From contig NZ_BAMJ01000016.1 in assembly GCF_000615805.1 (NCBI RefSeq), forward strand, positions 1 to 50,927: 50,927 bases of DNA, given 5' to 3'. The notes beneath the pieces are model-generated. The model was given only the letters and a program-made list of their open reading frames with translations. It searched no databases and was not told where the DNA came from. The DNA is from Latilactobacillus fuchuensis DSM 14340 = JCM 11249 (GTDB lineage Bacteria > Bacillota > Bacilli > Lactobacillales > Lactobacillaceae). Each line of letters starts with the position of its first letter. Positions within the stretch are counted from its first letter, which is position 1. Shown in pieces: positions 45,321 through 50,927 of this stretch. Position numbers and translations under genes: made by a program.

Positions 45321-45920
45321 ATGACATTTAAATTACCTGAGTTACCATATGAGTATACAGCGTTAGAACCTTTTATCGACTCTGAAACAATGCACCGCCA
45401 CCATGATAAGCACCATAAGGCGTATGTGACTAAACTAAACGCGGCACTTGCTAAGCATCCTGATTTGGCTGGTAAATCGTTGCACGATTTGTTAAAACAT
45501 ATCGACGAGTTGCCTGAGAAGTTGCAAGCACCGGTGCGCAATAATGGTGGGGGTCACGCTAACCATAGCTTGTTCTGGCGGTTGTTAACGGCGGATGCAC
45601 CCCAAGCGCCAACTGGCGAATTATTAGAACGGATTGAAGCTCGCTTTGGGTCGTTCAAAATTTTCAAAGAAGAATTTACAGCGGCCGCGATGGGTGTTTT
45701 CGGTTCTGGCTGGGTGTGGTTAGTGTTAGATCAAAATCATGAATTACAAATTATGACGACCGCTAATCAAGATTCACCAATCATGACCGGCAACATGCCA
45801 GTATTAGCGCTCGATCTTTGGGAACATGCTTACTATCTGAAATACAAGAACGAACGCTTAGATTACGTCCAAAACTTCTGGAAAATTATCAATTGGCCAT
45901 TAGTGGCGGAATTGGTTTAA
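45321..45920 (+). CDS. sodA: Superoxide dismutase (Mn/Fe family)
   Basis: A 199-aa enzyme converting superoxide to oxygen and hydrogen peroxide. Metal ligands are visible: the N-terminal MHRHHDKHHKAYV region, GGGHANHSLFW, and DLWEHAYYLKY (Asp and His). The residues near the site (GGGHANHSLFW; DQNHELQIMTTANQDSP) look like the Mn-type, but cambialistic or iron use cannot be excluded. GAGGAGGG precedes ATG 45321. It is a single-gene unit with a terminator behind it. Confidence 0.95.
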   Translation: MTFKLPELPYEYTALEPFIDSETMHRHHDKHHKAYVTKLNAALAKHPDLAGKSLHDLLKHIDELPEKLQAPVRNNGGGHANHSLFWRLLTADAPQAPTGELLERIEARFGSFKIFKEEFTAAAMGVFGSGWVWLVLDQNHELQIMTTANQDSPIMTGNMPVLALDLWEHAYYLKYKNERLDYVQNFWKIINWPLVAELV

Positions 45921-45929
45921 AGTTAAACG

Positions 45930-45967
45930 CAAAACGCCTTTTACCGATGTGGGTAGAAGGCGTTTTT
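45930..45967 (+). terminator. Rho-independent terminator after sodA
   Basis: CAAAACGCCTT and AAGGCGTTTTTT form the stem with inner TACC/GGTA, followed by a T-run. Confidence 0.9.
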
Positions 45968-46505
45968 TGACGTTAATCTAAATAAATGATATTAACCAAA
46001 ATAGTCGTTGTTTTTGTGACAATTAATTTTACGTTACTGACCCACTAGTCCAATTCGAGAAAGATACTTGGTTGACTATCTAGCATATGAAAATAACTGG
46101 CACTAATCAGTTATAAAAGTCACTTTATAAAAATTGGTCTGTGTCGTAAATTGAATCAGTCAGTTGCAATCACTAACTAAATGATTGTCAATTAGCTTTA
46201 TTTTTATTAAAAATAATAATTTGGTAGGGTTGATATTCATTTAGGCTGTCAATATGAAGTTCAGATTAACAAGTTTTAAAAAGAGAATAGACCAATGATT
46301 AAAGGCGGCTAGACTGTCAACGTCTTTAATTATATATGTATAATTAATTTGTGATTTTAGATTGCTATTCATTTTTGAAAGTGTATGATAGCGAGTATAG
46401 GAAGCGCTTCCTGATTACTATTTAAATGGGGATAGTTGTTATTTAATGGTGTAACAAGCCTTGAATAATAACTCTAAAAATTGACTAGTGGAGGATTAAT
46501 GACGC
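45968..46505. other. AT-rich gene-free stretch upstream of the 116-aa gene
   Basis: No supported coding region was seen. Short frames such as 46254-46298 (14 codons) lack ribosome binding sites. It contains an 8-bp-arm inverted repeat at 46327-46346 (TAATTATA/TATAATTA) and a perfect 14-bp palindrome at 46399-46412. The base composition is clearly lower in GC than the aro and sod genes. Confidence 0.6.
46399..46412. promoter_or_regulatory. AGGAAGCGCTTCCT palindrome, cre-like
   Basis: A perfect 14-bp palindrome with the AAGCGCTT core typical of LacI-family operators such as the CcpA cre site (TGWAARCGYTWWCA). The outer bases differ from the cre consensus. It is 94 nt before the 46506 gene, so it could bring carbon control or another LacI-type regulator. 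Confidence 0.45.
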
Positions 46506-46856
46506 ATGATTAGAAATATTGAAATGGTGAATACAACGATGGTTGGCATCATGCAAAGCTCAAATGCTGGTTCGCCAGTCGTTGACGGTGCATTGAACGC
46601 GATGTTATTGAAGCAATTAAAAGATGGCTTAGGTCAAGCGATTGTCAAAACGATGACGATTAAGATGGTTGATGTTGACGAATTAAAAGTAGATTCAAAT
46701 AATGAAACCTTGGTTTTGATCAACAATCGGGTCTTAAAAAGTACGTCAGTGCCAGCAGAATTACTGGGGAATCACTATTTAACGTATGATAATGAAGATT
46801 TAGAAAAGAATTCGTTTGAAAGCTTTATTGAGAATGTTAAGAAAATGTTGTCGTAG
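46506..46856 (+). CDS. Hypothetical protein (116 aa)
   Basis: A 116-aa soluble-looking protein with no signal peptide or membrane helix. It has an N-terminal Met/Asn/Thr-rich segment (MIRNIEMVNTTMVGIMQSS), a helical middle (VDGALNAMLLKQLKDGLGQAIVK) and a beta-like then acidic C-terminal part (NNETLVLINNRVL; YDNEDLEKNSFESFIENVKKML). GGAGG at 46490-46494 supports translation. An ATG at 46499 would give only a 4-codon frame that ends over this start. I recognise no family. Isolation on a long AT-rich leader suggests an accessory gene. Confidence 0.65.
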   Translation: MIRNIEMVNTTMVGIMQSSNAGSPVVDGALNAMLLKQLKDGLGQAIVKTMTIKMVDVDELKVDSNNETLVLINNRVLKSTSVPAELLGNHYLTYDNEDLEKNSFESFIENVKKMLS

Positions 46857-46941
46857 GTTCATTGTTCACGAACAAAAAAATTGCTGATATATAAAAAAGA
46901 ACGCTATATTTGAACATAGCGTCTCACTGTTTTCAAACCAT

Positions 46942-46979
46942 AAAATAGCCGATTCTTGCGAGATGGCGGCTATTTTTTT
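46942..46979. terminator. Terminator between the 116-aa gene and the minus-strand membrane gene
   Basis: AAAATAGCCG pairs with CGGCTATTTT, followed by TTT. The A-run on the left lets it act in both directions. A smaller stem ACGCTAT/ATAGCGT at about 46901-46922 lies just before it. Confidence 0.85.
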
Positions 46980-46989
46980 GTGATCAAAA

Positions 46990-47460
46990 TCAATCAAATA
47001 TATTAAATTTCTTTCGATTAGCGCGAACGAGCCGATTATGCTTGTAATAGATCATTAGAAGCACTGCCAGTAGAACGGTGTTAATGATACGGAGAACTAA
47101 AGCGATATAAAATCCAACCTCAACCCCCGCATGGACTTGCCAAATCTTCGTAATGAAAGTGAAGTAAAAGAAAAAGACTTCGGATACCCATCCCGTGACA
47201 ATACTAATCGTAGTGATATTCGTTTTATAACCGATTAAATAAATAAAAAAACTAGCAAGAAAAAGTAAAACGATAATAAGGGCGGAAGTGACTTCAGCAA
47301 ACAATGCCATAATACTTAAAAACCTCGAAACACCAAAAATAACATACAACTCTAAAACATTAAAAATGGCGACAACAATCATTATTGTCCGTCTGATTAA
47401 TAACCAACGTCCTGAAATAAATGATTCAGGTGTCAAGTTATCGAATAAGCCTTTAAACAT
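46990..47460 (-). CDS. Four-helix membrane protein, unknown function
   Basis: A 156-aa protein with about four membrane helices (approximate residues 22-44, 48-76, 84-105 and 113-137) and a basic C-terminus (YYKHNRLVRANRKKF). CGGAGG precedes the minus-strand ATG. It is divergent from the ABC system at 47718 and could share its control region. A role in self-protection next to a bacteriocin-type transporter is only a guess, and no family is recognised. Confidence 0.65.
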   Translation of the reverse strand: MFKGLFDNLTPESFISGRWLLIRRTIMIVVAIFNVLELYVIFGVSRFLSIMALFAEVTSALIIVLLFLASFFIYLIGYKTNITTISIVTGWVSEVFFFYFTFITKIWQVHAGVEVGFYIALVLRIINTVLLAVLLMIYYKHNRLVRANRKKFNIFD

Positions 47461-47638
47461 CAGTGAAGACCTCCGAGTTAATAAAATAAATCAATTGTTA
47501 AACTATACCATAGTGAAATTTAGGGTTTAATCAGGATGATTTAACGCTGTCTATCTTTTAGAAAATAATCTGTCCGTTTGATTCGGGACAACACTGCAAT
47601 AAAACGCTTGCAATCTAATTTTAAACGAGTTATATTTT

Positions 47639-47647
47639 TGCTATAAT
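47639..47647 (+). promoter_or_regulatory. Extended -10 box before the ABC system
   Basis: TGCTATAAT is a perfect extended -10 element. The -35 region (TTTAAA at 47620-47625) is poor. The start of RNA would be near 47654, about 65 nt before the membrane gene. Confidence 0.6.
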
Positions 47648-47717
47648 TAAATCTATTTTTCAGTTGTTGACATCAATTGAACTCAATATTTTGGCAATAT
47701 TGAAGGTGGGGGTCGTT

Positions 47718-49730
47718 ATGAAGTGGCTTAAAAATATTTTGGCAGGACTCGTATTGTTGATTGCAACATTGTTATTAACGCAATTTATGAGTGGGAAAGC
47801 GACTGAACAATATCTCTACCAAAATACGACGCAGTTAAATGTGGTTTATGACGCCAATCGGTTTGATTATCAAAAATTTATCAAAACCGTAGAAGATTTG
47901 AAGAAAAATAATATCACGGTTTCCCAGTATAACTTTACATCTGAAAAAAGTTTGATGATCTATACGAATAATCCCGCGAAGTTTAAGGGCAATCAACGTG
48001 GTGAAATGGCGATTAAAACGTATCCCTTCAAAGCAATTAATAATATTGGAATCGGGACGGTTTTTTATATTCGAGGGAATGCCCAAAAAGTAGTGAATGA
48101 ATTGAGTCAGTTTGGGCAAGTCTCTGCTAGCCCGATGAATCAAGCTAACATTACTAATTTTAGCGTTATGACTCTCGTTGTAGGGTTGTTTTTAATCATC
48201 TTATTGGTTATTTTGATTGTCATCTTAATTCAAAACAATAAAAAAATGATTTTAATTCAAAAAACATTGGGTTATGGGGGGCTTGAGTCGCTAAAAGTCT
48301 CAATTAACCAGAATAAATGGTTCATCATCAGTTTATTAATGGGTGGCTTTGTAGGGGTTATCGTCGGGCGGGTATCTGGCTTCAATTTACCACTAAAATT
48401 CTATGGTCTATTGTGGCTTGCAATCGGATTGTTGACACTATTGGTTGTCATGTTCCAAGCGAGTCTCTTTTTAATCTATTATCACTTTGTCGGTTTTGAA
48501 CAACAGCAACAAGCTACTAAAAAAGGCTGGTTGCTCATTTTAATGCTCGTTTTTAGTGTCTTCATCGCACTTTCTTTTCAGATGGTCAATCCAATTGTTA
48601 CGTCGTTAAATAAAGTTCAGACTGAGCGTCGAGGGATGAAGCAGTGGCAAGCAACTAAAAATTTGTATAAAACGAACGTCACGAATCAATTGAACCGAGA
48701 TAATCAGTCTGAAGAACAGGCGTATATAAAAAAAGCCGAAGCTTATTACCATCAAATTAGTCGAAAAAAGCGCACATTTATTATGAGTGCTCATAATTTT
48801 TCAGTGATGGAGATTGATGCAACCACTAAGTTGCCCGTCTATATTGGCCAGCGAACAATGCCGAATGAAACGTTGGTCGATTATATCACCAATCCGTTTG
48901 GTAATTCGGTGATGGCGGATACCAATTATTTAAAACGTCAGAAAATTAAAATTAACGATCCACATTTTTATCAGCATCAGTTTGATGGTGATATTGTATA
49001 CTTGCTGGTTCCTGAAAAGTATCAACGGTACGATCCCAAAATTATTGAAAATTACACGAGTGATGCAAAAGCGGGGATCCAATATCGACGGGTACCACAA
49101 TTCAAAATTGTTCATACAGCAAATCAACAAGCTTATTTTACGTACAATGTTGACTTGGGTAATCCAGATAGCGGGAATCAAATAGTGGATCCAATAGTAG
49201 TTGTCTTCAATCAACATTTAGTAGATCAACAGACTTTTGGTAACTTAATTACAGTGGATGGGGGCCTTTTCTATCAAACACAAGACGGTGCGCATGCTTT
49301 TGACAGTTTATTACCAACCATTAAACAGATGGGTCTTAGTAATACGCTGAATGCTTCGATTTCTGTTTATCAAGCTCATAGTCAGTATCTAGCCACGTTA
49401 AAAGCGACCTTACTTAATGGCGTATTGAACCTGATTTTGTTAATACTTATTGATAGTTTACTCGTCAAAGAGTTAATCACGTTTTTTATTGAACTAAATC
49501 AGAAACGCTTAGTGGTTAAATGGGTATTAGGGTATCCAAAAATAGCTTTATTGGTGGATAGTGCATTTTGGCCAATATTGATTATTTTAGGAATTGCTGT
49601 GGGGTATCAAATAATCGCTTTTAACATTGCGAATTTTGCGTTAGCGATATTTTTAATCGTGATCAGCTTGTTGCTTTATGAGTACTTGTTAATGCGTCTA
49701 TTGAGGAGGAATCAGCCATGGTCGAACTAA
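47718..49730 (+). CDS. Bacteriocin-associated integral membrane protein (lactococcin-972-type, FtsX-like)
   Basis: A 670-aa permease. It has an N-terminal helix (about residues 5-22), an external domain, and a helix bundle at about 150-290 with a cytoplasmic MILIQKTLGYGGLESLKV coupling segment. A large external domain at about 300-570 and three C-terminal helices (about 575-660), preceded by KWVLGY, follow. This 7-8 helix MacB/FtsX-like layout, together with an overlapping ATPase, matches the 'bacteriocin-associated integral membrane' family beside lactococcin-972-like genes. The start at 47664 is rejected because GGTGGGGG precedes ATG 47718. It overlaps the ATPase gene by 13 nt. Confidence 0.75.
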   Translation: MKWLKNILAGLVLLIATLLLTQFMSGKATEQYLYQNTTQLNVVYDANRFDYQKFIKTVEDLKKNNITVSQYNFTSEKSLMIYTNNPAKFKGNQRGEMAIKTYPFKAINNIGIGTVFYIRGNAQKVVNELSQFGQVSASPMNQANITNFSVMTLVVGLFLIILLVILIVILIQNNKKMILIQKTLGYGGLESLKVSINQNKWFIISLLMGGFVGVIVGRVSGFNLPLKFYGLLWLAIGLLTLLVVMFQASLFLIYYHFVGFEQQQQATKKGWLLILMLVFSVFIALSFQMVNPIVTSLNKVQTERRGMKQWQATKNLYKTNVTNQLNRDNQSEEQAYIKKAEAYYHQISRKKRTFIMSAHNFSVMEIDATTKLPVYIGQRTMPNETLVDYITNPFGNSVMADTNYLKRQKIKINDPHFYQHQFDGDIVYLLVPEKYQRYDPKIIENYTSDAKAGIQYRRVPQFKIVHTANQQAYFTYNVDLGNPDSGNQIVDPIVVVFNQHLVDQQTFGNLITVDGGLFYQTQDGAHAFDSLLPTIKQMGLSNTLNASISVYQAHSQYLATLKATLLNGVLNLILLILIDSLLVKELITFFIELNQKRLVVKWVLGYPKIALLVDSAFWPILIILGIAVGYQIIAFNIANFALAIFLIVISLLLYEYLLMRLLRRNQPWSN

Positions 49731-50338
49731 TTGTCGATAAGATTAGTCAAAAGATTGATGGAAAATCAGTTTTAAATCAAATTTCTTTTGAGGTGCATGC
49801 TAATGATTTTGTGGTAATCACGGGTAGGAGTGGGTCTGGGAAGACAACGCTCTTAAACGTCATCAGTGGTTTGACACGGCCTGATTCCGGTCAAGTTTAT
49901 TTAGATGGTCAGTTAATTGGAAAAAATATGCAAAAGATTTGGCGTAATCAAATCGGGTTTATTTTTCAGAATAATTTACTTTTGGAGAAATTAACGGTTA
50001 AGCAAAATATCTTAATGGGTGCTAAATTTAATAAGTCTCTATCAGATCAAGAAATCCGCGACTTATTGGCAAAAGTTGGGATGCCAGACGTTGATATCTC
50101 ACAGCGTGTCAGTACACTAAGTGGTGGGGAACAGCAACGTGTCGCGCTATTGCGAACGTTAGTCAAAAGGAATGAGCTTATTTTTGCTGACGAGCCAACT
50201 GGTAATTTAGACGATGAAAATGCCAGAAAGTTAGTCGAAATCCTTAAAAATTGGAGTTTAGCAGAACAACATGCGGTCGTCATGGTGACACATAACTTAG
50301 CGTTTATCACGTATGCGACAAAGCACGTGGCAATATGA
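49718..50338 (+). CDS. ABC transporter ATP-binding protein, lactococcin-972-type
   Basis: A 206-aa ATPase of the MacB-like class: Walker A GRSGSGKTTLL (about residues 36-46), Q-loop FIFQNNLLLEKLT, signature LSGGEQQRVALLR, Walker B LIFADEPTGNLD and the H-loop VTHN. GAGGAGG precedes ATG 49718, inside the end of the permease gene, so the two are translationally coupled. It would power export or extraction of a bacteriocin or another peptide from the membrane. A terminator follows at 50362. Confidence 0.9.
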   Translation: MVELIVDKISQKIDGKSVLNQISFEVHANDFVVITGRSGSGKTTLLNVISGLTRPDSGQVYLDGQLIGKNMQKIWRNQIGFIFQNNLLLEKLTVKQNILMGAKFNKSLSDQEIRDLLAKVGMPDVDISQRVSTLSGGEQQRVALLRTLVKRNELIFADEPTGNLDDENARKLVEILKNWSLAEQHAVVMVTHNLAFITYATKHVAI

Positions 50339-50361
50339 TAATGAGCGCATAAGTCTATAGA

Positions 50362-50411
50362 AATAGCCCATTCTCGATGTCGTAAAATACATTGGGAATG
50401 GGCATTATTTT
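50362..50411 (+). terminator. Terminator after the ABC genes
   Basis: GCCCATTC and GAATGGGC form the stem around a long loop (about 50375-50394), followed by ATTATTTTG. The rest of the gap to the next minus-strand gene holds nothing recognised. Confidence 0.65.
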
Positions 50412-50543
50412 GTTTAATTAAATGAGCTAAGTACGTTACTAGTTGGTTCTTATCCTTAAAAAAATAAGATTAGTGTAACTATGCTGTTTCAAAACAACTT
50501 AAAGTAGCGCTAATTAAGTCGATTCGAAGTCAGTTCAGGGCCA

Positions 50544-50732
50544 TCAATAAAAGAAGGAACCGACGCCCACAGTAAAGAAAACAACAGCAAATAGCAGACT
50601 ATTTGATAAGGATAACATAATAAAGGGAGAAGTCTGCTTACTACCTTCGACTTTAAGTTTAGTAAAAGTTCGCCAGGTGATTGCTAATTGCCAGATACCT
50701 ATCAATACGAAAATAATACCAAATATAGCCAT
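50544..50732 (-). CDS. Small two-helix membrane protein, unknown function
   Basis: A 62-aa protein with a hydrophobic helix at about residues 2-20, a polar middle (TKLKVEGSKQTSP) and a second helix at about 37-60. AAAGGAG stands 11 nt before the minus-strand ATG. No family is recognised. It faces the ABC genes tail to tail, and its promoter would lie near the inverted repeats at the right edge. Confidence 0.75.
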   Translation of the reverse strand: MAIFGIIFVLIGIWQLAITWRTFTKLKVEGSKQTSPFIMLSLSNSLLFAVVFFTVGVGSFFY

Positions 50733-50855
50733 AATATGAACATCTCCTTTGTGATTAATATAACATTTATAAAAAGCACTATCAATACTAAAATAATAAT
50801 ATTTATATGGTTCTATAATATATTTTTTATTAAATTTTGTGAAATGTTATATCTA

Positions 50856-50893
50856 AGTTTGTAAATCTACTAATATGCTTTACAAACTAGTAG
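50856..50893. repeat. Two overlapping inverted repeats at the right edge
   Basis: AGTTTGTAAA (50856-50865) pairs perfectly with TTTACAAACT (50879-50888). CTACTA (50867-50872) pairs with TAGTAG (50888-50893). The pairings interlock, so as RNA they would form a pseudoknot or alternative folds. As DNA the first looks like an operator. The window ends 34 nt later. Confidence 0.6.
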
Positions 50894-50927
50894 GTTGAAC
50901 CGGAATTAAGCATCATACAAGAAAAAA

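Noticed and set aside
46254-46298. 14-codon peptide (MKFRLTSFKKRIDQ) as a pheromone or bacteriocin
   Set aside because: No ribosome binding site, no double-glycine leader or signal peptide, and no sensor genes nearby.

Overview
The window looks like chromosomal DNA of a low-to-moderate GC lactobacillus. The gene content and the WxL surface-protein cluster best fit the Latilactobacillus sakei/curvatus group, although the species is an inference from protein style and gene order. No phage, insertion sequence, CRISPR array, tRNA or rRNA was seen. Most of the window is a housekeeping backbone read left to right, with accessory blocks at both ends.

Layout. (1) 577-7899: a cell-surface complex locus with a MarR-type regulator, a signal peptidase I carrying a long DivIVA-like cytoplasmic coiled coil, a small LPXTG protein, two paralogous WxL proteins, a DUF916/DUF3324 membrane-anchored partner and, after a terminator, a very large WxL protein with a DUF11 module. 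(2) 8192-19812: rbgA-rnhB-dprA, a frameshifted NAD(P)-binding oxidoreductase with an Rrf2 regulator, then topA-trmFO-xerC-hslV-hslU and an aldose-1-epimerase-like gene. A CIRCE-like operator lies in front of hslVU. (3) 19891-22530: alsS-alsD (acetoin branch), ending at direct repeats and a bidirectional terminator shared with ppsR on the minus strand. (4) 23497-33960: rpsU, yqeY, ybeY, dgkA, era, recO, a glycine T-box leader with glyQS, a DUF488 gene, dnaG and rpoD. (5) 34185-38018: trmK, a Nif3-family gene, pepT and a chloramphenicol-acetyltransferase-like gene. (6) 38072-45000: aroD (minus) divergent from aroE-aroF-aroB-aroC-aroA-aroK. aroF and aroK each carry an apparent single-base deletion. 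(7) 45027-50927: a small membrane protein, sodA, a long gene-poor stretch, an unknown 116-aa gene, a minus-strand membrane protein, and a two-gene ABC system resembling the transporter/immunity pair of lactococcin-972-type loci, without a recognisable bacteriocin gene.

How the genes work together. The surface locus has a regulator, a dedicated-looking secretion protease and a set of secreted proteins that could assemble on peptidoglycan. The middle is central information processing (replication priming, sigma factor, tRNA modification and charging, ribosome assembly, topology, chromosome-dimer resolution, protein quality control). The aro block would make chorismate from erythrose-4-phosphate and phosphoenolpyruvate, but tyrA and pheA are absent beside it and two steps are broken as read.

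Most interesting points: the DivIVA-like/signal peptidase fusion with an A11 tract at its domain boundary; the Shine-Dalgarno sequences of dprA and xerC buried in terminator-like hairpins; three -1 frameshifts of the same kind; a degenerate CIRCE before hslVU; twin mini-ORF repeats before trmK; and the orphan lactococcin-972-like transporter. Promoter, operator and terminator calls are made by eye.
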